47,864 nt of DNA from Oscillatoriales cyanobacterium M59_W2019_021 (lineage in GTDB: Bacteria; Cyanobacteriota; Cyanobacteriia; Cyanobacteriales; Geitlerinemataceae). The position numbers were made by a program, and so were the translations under genes. The stretch spans positions 1-47,864 of the forward strand of contig DVED01000141.1 of the NCBI GenBank assembly GCA_015295945.1, read 5' to 3'. Numbering within the stretch: position 1 is the stretch's first letter; each line of letters starts with the position of its first letter. The notes under the pieces are model-generated. The model worked only from the letters and a program-made list of their open reading frames with translations. It did no database searches and had not been told where the DNA came from. Shown here piece after piece: positions 16,882-25,096 of this stretch.

Positions 16882-16943
16882 TACTATACCGGGAGCGCGA
16901 AGAATTATTAAGAAAGGTTGGTAAAGATTGCTAGGGGAGGGGC

Positions 16944-17444
16944 TTAAAATCGCAAACCCACGCCGCCTTGAATGGAAAATGCCGTTCCGCCCTCATCGCG
17001 GAAAGCATCGAAGGCAATAATGGCATTCCCAAATGCCACCATATTACTGTTGGGGAAAGCGTAATCCACCCCCGGCTGAATGGCAAAACTCACTTTGTCG
17101 CCGACGGGAGTTCCTCCTCCGCTAGGAATCACGACCCCCGGACCGATGTAGGCATCGGTTTGCCAGTTAATGGGAATGTCGTACGAGACGCTGGGAACGA
17201 TGGCAACGCCGCTGCCGACCAAGGCTTGAGCGCGGATGGACAGGGGTAATTCCAGTAACTTGTAGCGAGCGGAGATCGCGCCACCTCCCTCGAATCCACT
17301 GCCGAATCCAGCACTGCCGCCGACGCCGACATAGCTGCCATACGCGGCTTGAGCGTGGGCGGGTCGGACGGTCGATAGCAATCCAGCCAGAAGGGCAAGA
17401 CCGCCGATCGCGCCTAGGGTTTGGCGATCTCGACTGAGTTTCAT
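16944..17444 (-). CDS. Exported small beta-barrel-like outer membrane protein
   Basis: A 166-residue protein with a clear Sec signal peptide: MKLSRDRQ, then a hydrophobic stretch GGLALLAGLL and a likely cut after AHA. The mature part is rich in Gly and alternating hydrophobic residues, and ends in GGVGLRF with a terminal Phe. Both features are typical of an outer-membrane beta-barrel. The frame is open further upstream, to 17609, but GAGGAG eight bases before the ATG at 17444 and the signal peptide fix this start. I do not recognise a specific family; function unknown. Confidence 0.75.
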   Translation of the reverse strand: MKLSRDRQTLGAIGGLALLAGLLSTVRPAHAQAAYGSYVGVGGSAGFGSGFEGGGAISARYKLLELPLSIRAQALVGSGVAIVPSVSYDIPINWQTDAYIGPGVVIPSGGGTPVGDKVSFAIQPGVDYAFPNSNMVAFGNAIIAFDAFRDEGGTAFSIQGGVGLRF

Positions 17445-17503
17445 CTGCGGACTCCTCACTTGCATTTGAGTCATTTTAGCAGGGATCGCTCGAGTTGAGG
17501 GGT

Positions 17504-18646
17504 CTAATTTTCGGCACAACGGGGTAAGGTGAAATACAAAGCCGTTCCCGTGCCGAGTTGAGATTCGACCCAAATTTGACCGCCGTGGCGATCGACGATT
17601 TTTTTGCAAGTTGCCAAACCAATTCCCGTGCCTTGAATTTGCCGATTATCGGGACGTTGGAAAAGGGTAAAAATCCGATCGAAATCTTGCGGGTCGATGC
17701 CGATGCCGTTGTCTTTAATGCAAAAGAGCCAGCGATCGTCGCTCTCCTCGGCGGAAATTTCGATTTGGGGAGGGACTTCCGGACGGGAAAATTTGAGAGC
17801 GTTGCCGATGGTATTTTGAAACAGTTGAATGAGTTGAGTTTTGTCACCCAAAACTGTGGGTAATTTTTGGTAAATTAGTCTGGCATTTGTTTGAGAGATG
17901 GAGAGTTGCAAATTGGCGATCGCTTCTGCTACAACGCTATTGCAATCAATGGGAACAAATTGAGAAATAGTAGAAATGCGAGCGTAGTTAAGCACGTCCC
18001 CGATCAGTTGCTGCATCCGTTCGGCAGCCTTGATAATGCGCGTTACATAACGATCGGCATCCCGCTCGAGGTGATCGAGATATTGCAGGCGCAAGATTTT
18101 GGCAAACCCTAAAATTCCTTGAAGGGGCTGTTGGAGATCGTGAGAAACCACATAGGCAAACTGTTCGAGTTCTTGGTTCGATCGCTCGAGTTCGCAATTG
18201 AGTTTTTGCAATGTCTCATTACGCTCTTGCAGTTCTTTTTGTTGCTGGCGCAAGGTCAATTGAGTGCGAATTCGGGCGATCGCTTCGGAAACTTGAAACG
18301 GTTTTGTGATATAATCTACACCCCCCATCTCGAACGCTTTCATTTTATCAAACACTTCATCTAAAGCGCTTAAAAAAATAATCGGAATATCTCGAGTGCG
18401 ATCGTCCGCCTTCAATCGCTGACACACTTCATAGCCATCCATTTCCGGCATGAGAATATCGAGCAAAATCAAATCGGGTGGATTCTGTTTAGCCGTTTCT
18501 AAAGCTCGTTGACCGCTGTTACAGGGTCGAATCTTATACCCTTCCGATGTGAGAACCGACATCAACAACCTTAAATTTTCTGGCGTGTCATCTACGACCA
18601 AAATATTTTCAGAGGAATCGATCGAAGAATTGGAAAAATGACTCAT
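17504..18646 (-). CDS. Response regulator receiver/histidine kinase hybrid
   Basis: A 380-residue soluble protein with an unusual order: an N-terminal receiver domain, then a coiled-coil linker, then a kinase. The receiver has the acidic pair VVDD and phospho-acceptor Asp63 in LLDILMPEMDG. The linker runs to about residue 160. The HisKA domain has His169 in VVSHDLQQPLQ, a motif of phytochrome-like kinases. The HATPase domain shows NAL, DNGIGID and GTGIGLA boxes. It can thus receive a phosphate from an upstream kinase and relay it. The ATG at 18646 is preferred over 18658. It lies downstream of another large kinase on the same strand, with no output regulator nearby. Confidence 0.9.
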   Translation of the reverse strand: MSHFSNSSIDSSENILVVDDTPENLRLLMSVLTSEGYKIRPCNSGQRALETAKQNPPDLILLDILMPEMDGYEVCQRLKADDRTRDIPIIFLSALDEVFDKMKAFEMGGVDYITKPFQVSEAIARIRTQLTLRQQQKELQERNETLQKLNCELERSNQELEQFAYVVSHDLQQPLQGILGFAKILRLQYLDHLERDADRYVTRIIKAAERMQQLIGDVLNYARISTISQFVPIDCNSVVAEAIANLQLSISQTNARLIYQKLPTVLGDKTQLIQLFQNTIGNALKFSRPEVPPQIEISAEESDDRWLFCIKDNGIGIDPQDFDRIFTLFQRPDNRQIQGTGIGLATCKKIVDRHGGQIWVESQLGTGTALYFTLPRCAEN

Positions 18647-19026
18647 TCTTAGCTTCAATTGGGCATCAGGTTTGTCGCGGATCGATCTTCTTCAGCGGCA
18701 AACTCTGAGTGCTAGCCACTGACGCACCTGTTGTCATTCACACATCTTAACGGTCTAGCGACAGAAGACTGACGTTCAGACGAATTCGGGATACTTAACT
18801 CTATATAGTGCGATATTCAAACTCAAAATATACATATTAGTGTATCTCGCGCATGAGTATAGACTCCACTTCTGAGTTGCAAAATTTATATTAGCTAAAA
18901 TCGAGCTAAGCAGAAAGATGATAAAGGGTTGAAACTCATGTCTTTCCGAACAGGGTGCAAAAGTGCGTGAAATTCAATTGTCCTGGATCGATAAAGTTAT
19001 GCGACATATTATATATTCGATGGCAT
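18647..19026. other. Intergenic region between two sensor kinase genes
   Basis: This stretch of 380 bp is AT-rich in places (18790-18900) and probably holds the promoter of the downstream kinase gene on the minus strand. I see no repeat, hairpin or credible open frame in it. Confidence 0.4.
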
Positions 19027-22000
19027 TTACTGGTCGATCGCCCTACACGGGAGTTGAGATCGCGATAGCGGTACGTCGCTATCTCCTTTGGCAATTTGAA
19101 TGAGATTCCAAATTTCATCGTAAGCGAAGTTATGGGCGAGATTGGCTAACTCATTGCCGACATGGGGATGGCTACTCTGAATTTGGACGATCGCGCTGTC
19201 GATTTCTTCCATATCGCAGAGAATTGTCCCGCGTTCGAGTCGATCGAGCAACTCCAGGGGCAACTGATTTAAACTAGCGGCATCGAAGCTCTCGCTCTTA
19301 GCAGACGCGGGAAGCCGTTCCGGTCGATCGTGAATATAGCGAACGCCGATGTGTTTGTGCATCGCGTTAAAGATATCCTCCTCTCGAAACGGCTTGCGGA
19401 CGAAATCGTCGCACCCCGTCGATAAAATCACCGTGCGCTCCTCTTCTAATGTACTAGCCGTTAAGGCAATCACGGCAGTAGCTTGACCTTTTGTCGTCGC
19501 TTTGATCCGTTGGGTTGCCTCGTAGCCATCCAAAACGGGCATTCGCATATCCATCCAGATTAAATGGGGATTCCACTCCTGCCAAATGTCGATGCCTTCT
19601 CGACCGTTACAAGCTTCTCGCACTTCAAACCCCAAAGGAGCGAGGAGTTGTACTAATAAGTGGCGATTGCTCCATTTGTCGTCTACCACTAAAATTCGGT
19701 AGGTGGGTTGGTCGGGTTCCAAGCCGATGACGCGGCGGGTGGGGTGCAATTGCTGGATTTGAGTATCTTCCACAACCTCGACGCCAACCTCGAACGCAAA
19801 AGTCGTTCCCCGTCCGACCTCGCTGCAGACGGTCATCGTTCCCCCCATTAATTCCACAAATTGCCGACCGATGGTCAAACCCAACCCCGTTCCTTCCTGC
19901 GCTTGATGTCCGGTACGAGTTTGCGCGAATGGCTCGAATAAGCTTTCCAACTCGTCCGGATCGATTCCCAGTCCGGTATCTTCGATCTCGAAATGCAGCC
20001 TGTGGGTTTTGGAGTTGGGGGTTGAGGGTTGGGAATTGGAGAACCCATTTTCCAGAGTAGAGACCCGCAGGGTGACGCTGCCCTCTTGGGTAAACTTAAT
20101 GGCATTGCCGAGCAAGTTAATCAAGATCTGACGCAGTTTCACCTCGTCGGCGATCACCCACTGGGGAACCTCTGGCGAACTTTGGCAGATTAGCTGCAAG
20201 TGTTTGTCGGCAGCACGCAGGCGGAACATATCTTCTACTTCGTCGAGCAAGCGGTAGAGGTCGCAGGTTTGCAGGTTTAGGGTGGTGCGTCCGGCTTCGA
20301 TTTTGGATAGCGAGAGAATATTATTAATGAGTGTTAAGAGATGTTCGGCGCTGCGGGTGATAATGCCGAGATGTTCTTGTTGGGAACTCGGCAAATCTCG
20401 AGCGCGGGTCATGAGTTGGGCGAATCCCAGAATCGCGTTCAATGGCGATCGCAATTCGTGGCTCATATTGGCGAGAAACGTACTTTTGGCTTGATTGGCA
20501 ACTTCAGCCGCTTCTTTAGCCCGTTCGAGATCCCGTTCCACCCGCTTGCGGGCGCTGATGTTGCGGGCGACCCAAATGGCGGCATCGTTGGAGATCGGAG
20601 AAATACTCGCGGTAAACCATTCCCGAGTCTCGCCTAACATCAAACTGTAATCGAAATTAACGGTCGATCGCTCGTTTAGAGCTTGGCGCACTTTTCCCAG
20701 CCATTCCGGGGCGGTTTCTTCCTGGAAAAATCGATCGATGGTATGGCTGACGGGATCGATATCGGGTGCGTATTGGTGGCTGAGATCGGTAGGTACGATA
20801 TCGATTGCCGTGGCGTCGGCATCGAGAACGAGGACGATATCGGACATTGCCTCAAACAACGCCCGCATTTTTTCCTCAGACGTCCGCAATTTTTCTTCAA
20901 GGAGTTCTCGCTCTTGGATTTCTTGCTGGAGTTCTCGCGTACGCTGGTTGACTCGTGCTTCCAACGTTCGTGAATAGTGTTCTCGTTGGCGAAACGACAA
21001 TCGCAGTTGTGCCGCCATATGATTGAACGAGTGGGCGAGAACTTCGAGTTCTTCAATGCCCCGAACGGACACTTCGCGATCGAGATCGCCGTTGGCAATG
21101 GCTTGGGAGGCAGCACCGAGTTGCCCCAGGGGTCGTCCGATCCAGCGCAAGGTCAAAATCGCCAACAGGGTGGAGAGTGCCAAGGAAATGGCGCAAAAGG
21201 CGATCGTCGTCCGGGTGGTCGCGGGAATTTGCCCCATTAAGTCGGCTTCGGGAACCACCGCCACGATCGACCAATTCAACCCCCAGTTATCTCGAAAGGG
21301 ATTGACCTGGACGAATTGAGTCTGACCCTGCCACGTTAGCTTCAGTTGGGCGGGTTCGTTGGCGGGCATCGAACCGCCGAGTTGGTGTTTTAACTGCTTT
21401 GCCAAGTCGCCGAGCGAACCCGCTCGATCTTGAAACGGATCGATGCGATCGAGAGTTCCATCTTGTCGGGCAAAGGGATCGTCGAGGGTGGAACTGGCAA
21501 CGAGATGGCCATTGGATTCGACAATAAACGCTCGTCCGCGCTCGCTCACTTTCAAGCTTTTTAAAAAATGACTGATGTGAGAGAGCGGTACGTCTACCAG
21601 AAAAATGCCTTGTAGGGTTTGGGTAGCATCGTAAACGGGATAGACTGCCGATAAATCCATGCGCTGTCGATCGCTGGCGGAAATATCGATCTCCGCCCAG
21701 GTGGGTTTGCCCGCGCGAACGGCGGTTTGATACCAACCTCGTTCTCGAGGATCGTAGTTGGGAAGGGTTTGTAGGAGATCGAGCCGTTCCCCGTCGTCTC
21801 CCAGGCGATATTGTCGCAGGGTTTGTCCGGTAGTCGGGTCGGCAATGACCGCGTACCGTTGGGCGCGGTTTGCCCCGACAAACCGACCGTCTGGAGTCGC
21901 CAGGGCGATCGTGCCGATTTCGTCGGATTGCAAACCCTGCCGCCAAAAGGAACGCAGGAGGCGGTCTGGGTTATCGAAATTTAAGTCCCCTTGCCGATAG

Positions 22001-22248
22001 GCTTCGGCGTTCGATCGCGCGATTTGATGGGGCAGTTCTAGGTAAGCGTGCAAGTGTCGGTCGATGCGATCGACAATCTCCATTCGCAACCGATTCGCCA
22101 GATCGTTGGCGGCAATTTGACCGTTGTGCAGCGATCCCAGGAGGCTGACCACTGCAAAAATTTGCAAGATAAAGGGAATGACTAGAACGAGGCGCAAGGA
22201 CACTTTCCCTCGCGGACAAGTCCGAGCGAGCAGCGTTTTCCAAAACAT
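19027..22248 (-). CDS. Membrane hybrid sensor histidine kinase (Cache-HAMP-PAS-HisKA-HATPase-REC)
   Basis: A 1073-residue inner-membrane sensor. The first membrane helix (LRLVLVIPFILQIFAVVSLL) precedes an extracytoplasmic Cache-like sensor of about 300 residues. A second helix near 345 leads to a HAMP linker, a PAS-like domain (about 460-560), HisKA with His597 in MSHELRSPL, HATPase with GNAIKFT and GTGLGLT, and a receiver with Asp900 in WMDMRMPVLDG. A tail of about 110 residues follows with no HPt histidine motif I can see. The ATG at 22248 (MFWKTLLART) is a better start than the first in-frame one at 22302. Ligand and partner are unknown; the receiver-kinase downstream could be the next relay member. 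Confidence 0.9.
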   Translation of the reverse strand: MFWKTLLARTCPRGKVSLRLVLVIPFILQIFAVVSLLGSLHNGQIAANDLANRLRMEIVDRIDRHLHAYLELPHQIARSNAEAYRQGDLNFDNPDRLLRSFWRQGLQSDEIGTIALATPDGRFVGANRAQRYAVIADPTTGQTLRQYRLGDDGERLDLLQTLPNYDPRERGWYQTAVRAGKPTWAEIDISASDRQRMDLSAVYPVYDATQTLQGIFLVDVPLSHISHFLKSLKVSERGRAFIVESNGHLVASSTLDDPFARQDGTLDRIDPFQDRAGSLGDLAKQLKHQLGGSMPANEPAQLKLTWQGQTQFVQVNPFRDNWGLNWSIVAVVPEADLMGQIPATTRTTIAFCAISLALSTLLAILTLRWIGRPLGQLGAASQAIANGDLDREVSVRGIEELEVLAHSFNHMAAQLRLSFRQREHYSRTLEARVNQRTRELQQEIQERELLEEKLRTSEEKMRALFEAMSDIVLVLDADATAIDIVPTDLSHQYAPDIDPVSHTIDRFFQEETAPEWLGKVRQALNERSTVNFDYSLMLGETREWFTASISPISNDAAIWVARNISARKRVERDLERAKEAAEVANQAKSTFLANMSHELRSPLNAILGFAQLMTRARDLPSSQQEHLGIITRSAEHLLTLINNILSLSKIEAGRTTLNLQTCDLYRLLDEVEDMFRLRAADKHLQLICQSSPEVPQWVIADEVKLRQILINLLGNAIKFTQEGSVTLRVSTLENGFSNSQPSTPNSKTHRLHFEIEDTGLGIDPDELESLFEPFAQTRTGHQAQEGTGLGLTIGRQFVELMGGTMTVCSEVGRGTTFAFEVGVEVVEDTQIQQLHPTRRVIGLEPDQPTYRILVVDDKWSNRHLLVQLLAPLGFEVREACNGREGIDIWQEWNPHLIWMDMRMPVLDGYEATQRIKATTKGQATAVIALTASTLEEERTVILSTGCDDFVRKPFREEDIFNAMHKHIGVRYIHDRPERLPASAKSESFDAASLNQLPLELLDRLERGTILCDMEEIDSAIVQIQSSHPHVGNELANLAHNFAYDEIWNLIQIAKGDSDVPLSRSQLPCRAIDQ

Positions 22249-22399
22249 GGTTGCATCCCCCGTTCGTGGTAGATTGGGCATCGCCTTAACGGCGATCGGC
22301 AAGGATCGCGATCGCCATCTGCTTTGCGTCTAGTACCGTCATATCAAATCAACCATCCGATTTGCAATCGACAACGATCGCTCGGGGCGCAAATCTACA

Positions 22400-22462
22400 A
22401 GTAATAAGTAATAAGTAATCAGTGGTTGATTTTCAATTACCCATTACCCATTACCCATTACC
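22400..22462. repeat. Heptamer arrays AGTAATA and CCCATTA
   Basis: GTAATAAGTAATAAGTAAT is followed shortly by about four copies of CCCATTA. The array lies between the start of the sensor kinase gene and the end of the CBS-CP12 gene. Confidence 0.8.
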
Positions 22463-22467
22463 TAATC

Positions 22468-23082
22468 CTATACGTCGTAAACTCGCGCTTCAGCCGCTTC
22501 GGGATTTTCTTCGATATATTCCTCGAATGCCGTTTTTTCAATGGGTTTGGCACGCTGGTGAGCGGCTTCGGCTTGCAGTTCCTCGACGACATCCCACGCC
22601 GCCGCGCATTCTTTGGAGGTGACCCCTTTTTCGGCACAGACGGCACGAGCTTCGGCGATCGCCTTTTGAATGGCATTTTCCATCACCACTTCTTGGGGCT
22701 CTTCCACGAAGTTACTCTTGCGGAGAATATCGCTGGTGGAAATAATGCCGAGAAGTTTTTCTTGAATGACCGGAGCGCGGCGAATTTTGGTATTAGCAAA
22801 CAACCGCGCCACGTACTCTACGCCGAGATCGGGACGCACGGTAATGCAAGGCTTGGTCATGATTTCGTACACCCGCACTTTTTTCGGGTCTTTGCCGTAG
22901 GCGGCGACTTGGTAAACGATGTCGGTTTCCGACAGGATACCGTAAGCATCGCGACTATCTCGAGGTTCGACGATCAAAGCCCGCAAGTTTTTCTCTTTCA
23001 TCAACTTCACGGCATCGGCAACCGTTGCCGAACCGCGAATGGTGACGACGTCTGCGGTCATAATATCGGACGCTTTCAGCAT
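22468..23082 (-). CDS. CBS-domain protein with C-terminal CP12 domain
   Basis: A 204-residue fusion. Residues 1-128 are a pair of CBS domains (Bateman module) that usually bind adenine nucleotides: ASDIMTADVVTIRG, then YEIMTKPCITVRP. Residues about 137-204 are CP12-like with the core motif AWDVVEEL (162-169), a redox-capable pair Cys149/Cys159, and the ending NPEAAEARVYDV. CP12 bridges phosphoribulokinase and GAPDH to switch off the Calvin cycle in the dark. The second cysteine pair of classical CP12 is absent here, replaced by Ile and Ala. The ATG at 23082 with GGGAG upstream is chosen over a TTG at 23097. It probably couples adenylate state to carbon fixation control. Confidence 0.88.
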   Translation of the reverse strand: MLKASDIMTADVVTIRGSATVADAVKLMKEKNLRALIVEPRDSRDAYGILSETDIVYQVAAYGKDPKKVRVYEIMTKPCITVRPDLGVEYVARLFANTKIRRAPVIQEKLLGIISTSDILRKSNFVEEPQEVVMENAIQKAIAEARAVCAEKGVTSKECAAAWDVVEELQAEAAHQRAKPIEKTAFEEYIEENPEAAEARVYDV

Positions 23083-23171
23083 CGTTCGTACTCCCAATTA
23101 TAAAGTTTTGTTAAACTATTCTACCGTTGGTATTGCCCTTCGCCGTGATTGTCCGCCAAATCCATCGATAA

Positions 23172-23260
23172 AGGCAAAGGGCAGAAGGGGAACAGGGTAG
23201 GGAGAGTAGGGGGAGATGGGGAAACGCGGGGGAGGCAGGGGAGCAGGGGAAGAAGATGTT
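23172..23260. repeat. G-rich intergenic repeat, copy 2
   Basis: Long degenerate purine tract of GGGGAGCAGGGGAAG-type units that ends in GAAGAAGATGTTTACC, close to the ends of the repeats at 13151-13190 and 35766-35825. Confidence 0.65.
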
Positions 23261-23385
23261 TACCGATTACCAACACCCAAACTCCAAACATCCACTCGAT
23301 TTGCCCTGAAGTTCACGGAAGCCAGACCGTTATCCCGAATGGGGAATGACTTCTCGCGGAATCTTTAAAGTATTTGCCCCTTTTC

Positions 23386-23413
23386 TTTACAGTCCCTTTG
23401 ACAAAGTTATAGG
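23386..23413 (+). promoter_or_regulatory. Candidate promoter for a small RNA
   Basis: TTTACA at 23386-23391 and TATAGG at 23408-23413 are separated by 16 bp, a weak sigma70-like arrangement. A start near 23420 would yield a transcript ending at the strong terminator at 23458-23497. A TTGACA at 23398 is also present but has no well-placed -10 partner. Confidence 0.3.
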
Positions 23414-23419
23414 TTGGGT

Positions 23420-23497
23420 GGGAGAAACTAAGAATAGCAAGTGTATCACTGAGCTGTCTCCTCTGGTTTTTTCTGCTTTCACCAGAGGAGTTTTTTT
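23420..23497 (+). ncRNA. Candidate small RNA, no known family
   Basis: About 78 nt between a weak promoter-like sequence and a strong intrinsic terminator, with no open frame and no gene upstream on this strand for more than 7 kb. The terminator therefore has no protein gene to serve. I compared it from memory with Yfr1 and 6S RNA and found no match. It is purely an inference from the orphan terminator. Confidence 0.35.
23458..23497 (+). terminator. Strong intrinsic terminator with no upstream gene
   Basis: CTCCTCTGG at 23458-23466 and CCAGAGGAG at 23482-23490 make a perfect nine-pair stem, followed directly by seven T. The loop is 15 bases and T-rich. It works only on the plus strand, since no T-run follows on the minus strand. 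Confidence 0.85.
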
Positions 23498-23586
23498 ATA
23501 GTTGGGCTTGAATCCAAAATATAAAAAGATTATAGCGAGTTTAAGGCACGAGCGATCGATTTGTCCGAAAAGCGATCGCGAGATCG

Positions 23587-24633
23587 CTAACCCCTAGCAA
23601 AATTCCCGATCGACCGCTCGAGAGTCGCTGCCATCACCTCTGGAGTTTGCCCGGTCACGGTATAGACGAGGGCTTCTCGGTAGGCGCGTCCGGCGGGATG
23701 GTCGTTGAGATTTGCCGCTCCGCCGGATGCCGCGATCGCCGCATGGGTGCAGCGTACGGCGAGTTCGATCGCCGTTGCCCTCAAAATGAGGGGATTGCGA
23801 GCATCGGAATCGAGATGGAAATGAGCGGCAAAAATGGCTTCGCGAGCGATCGTCAATTCTCGATCGAGAGCGGCAAAGGCTTCGAGAACGAATGCCTGTT
23901 TTCGCTTCCTTGCCACCTCTAGCAAAACATCGAGTCCCGCACGAGCGCAACCGAGAGCGGCAAAACTGTGGTGCAGCACGTTTTTCCGACTGTGTTCCTC
24001 CAGCCAACCCGGCGGTTTGAACATCACCACTCGCGAATCGGGAAGAAACCAGCGGTCTAACCGAGCGGTAACCGTTTGCGTCGAGGTCATCGCTGCCAGT
24101 TGCATGGGAGCGCTCAAGGCAATTTTCCCCTCGATCTCGCTCAGGGGAACCACGCCAAAGACCGATCGCCCGTCCGGTAGTGCCGCACCAACGATAAACT
24201 CAGAAAAAAACTCCCACCCCGTCACCCAAGGCACTTCCCCGTCTACGAGATAGCCTCCCTCCGTGGGAACCGCGCGAACGGGGGACGGATGGCGTCGCAA
24301 GTGGGAAAAACCCACGCCGACGAGACGGGAGCCGTTTGCCAGGTGGGGAAGGTATTCCCGTTGCAGCGCTTCGTTGGGGCTGCGTGCCAGCATGGCTGCC
24401 GCGCTTTGATGTTGGGTTTGCAGGAATGCCAAAGCCCCGGAATAGCGAGCGATCGCCTCTTGGAAGTAGCGAAAGGTCTCTTCGTTTGCCGTCACTGACA
24501 ATGCCAGCAACTCGAGATCGCCCAATCCGGCGAGAGCTTGCCCCAATGCCGCTCGATCGCAATCGAGCTCTGCCGCGCGCGGGGCGACTTCTTCCTGAAG
24601 ATAGGCGATCGCTATCTCTAGTTCTCTCGTCAT
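23587..24633 (-). CDS. Acyl-CoA dehydrogenase-fold flavoprotein, catalytic Glu not conserved
   Basis: A 348-residue protein with the three-part acyl-CoA dehydrogenase fold: helical N-domain (1-100), a beta domain with VDGEVPWVTGWEFFSEF that resembles the flavin-binding WITN region, and a helical C-domain ending in ASGGAANLNDHPAGRAYREA. In the usual enzymes the catalytic Glu precedes a GT in a YEGT-type motif. Here the aligned stretch is TVTGQTPEV, with Gly in place of Glu. It may therefore be a flavin monooxygenase-like or non-catalytic member. It lies 37 bp past the anti-sigma-type kinase gene on the same strand and may share its transcript. The start at 24633 is the first ATG. Confidence 0.72.
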   Translation of the reverse strand: MTRELEIAIAYLQEEVAPRAAELDCDRAALGQALAGLGDLELLALSVTANEETFRYFQEAIARYSGALAFLQTQHQSAAAMLARSPNEALQREYLPHLANGSRLVGVGFSHLRRHPSPVRAVPTEGGYLVDGEVPWVTGWEFFSEFIVGAALPDGRSVFGVVPLSEIEGKIALSAPMQLAAMTSTQTVTARLDRWFLPDSRVVMFKPPGWLEEHSRKNVLHHSFAALGCARAGLDVLLEVARKRKQAFVLEAFAALDRELTIAREAIFAAHFHLDSDARNPLILRATAIELAVRCTHAAIAASGGAANLNDHPAGRAYREALVYTVTGQTPEVMAATLERSIGNFARG

Positions 24634-24670
24634 TCAAAGTCCCCGAGGGAAACGGTCGGCATCGCAGGGT

Positions 24671-25093
24671 TTACGCCGCATCGGACAATCGCGCTTCCAA
24701 CTTCAAACAGTTGCGACCGTCTGATTGCGGGACGTATTCCACCCGATCCATCAGTCGATTCATAATCAGCCAACCGTATCCCCCTAAGTCTAAATCTTTT
24801 GGCATAGGCGCCGTGTACTCGCCCGTATCGTATCCCTCTCCGTAGTCCCAAACCTCCAACAACAGATCTCCGGAATTGAGTTCCAAACGAATGGTCACTT
24901 GTAAGTGGGGTTGTTCTTTGTGAGCGTGTCGCACCACGTTCGAGTAGGCTTCCGCTAATACCAAACGCAGTCGATTCGATTGGCGCGGCCAATCTCCATT
25001 TTCGCCCAATTCCATCTCTAAACATCCCAACAGCCAGTTTTCCACAATGGTTAAAAACCGCAATTCGCTGGGAATTTGCAGCTCCGTTTTCAT
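24671..25093 (-). CDS. Anti-sigma-factor-type serine kinase (RsbW/SpoIIAB-like HATPase)
   Basis: A 140-residue GHKL ATPase domain without a histidine domain. The N-box LAEAYSNVVRHAH, the G1 box WDYGEGYD and the G2 region GGYGWLIMNRLMD are present. Such proteins phosphorylate an anti-sigma-factor antagonist on Ser and otherwise hold a sigma factor or other target. It begins three bases after the stop of the PP2C phosphatase gene, so the two are coupled. The matching STAS antagonist is not in this window. The G2 loop is a little unlike the standard form, so activity is likely but not certain. Confidence 0.88.
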   Translation of the reverse strand: MKTELQIPSELRFLTIVENWLLGCLEMELGENGDWPRQSNRLRLVLAEAYSNVVRHAHKEQPHLQVTIRLELNSGDLLLEVWDYGEGYDTGEYTAPMPKDLDLGGYGWLIMNRLMDRVEYVPQSDGRNCLKLEARLSDAA

Positions 25094-25096
25094 CGA

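Larger units (their letters stand above)
23083..23586. other. Intergenic region with G-rich repeat and candidate sRNA
   Basis: This stretch of about 500 bp has no protein gene. The G-rich repeat (23172-23260) and the candidate small RNA with terminator (23420-23497) are listed separately. The remainder shows nothing I can interpret. Confidence 0.5.

Noticed and set aside
23420-23497. Identity of the candidate small RNA as Yfr1 or 6S RNA
   Set aside because: The single-stranded core motif expected in Yfr1 is not present and the length is too short for 6S RNA; left without a family.
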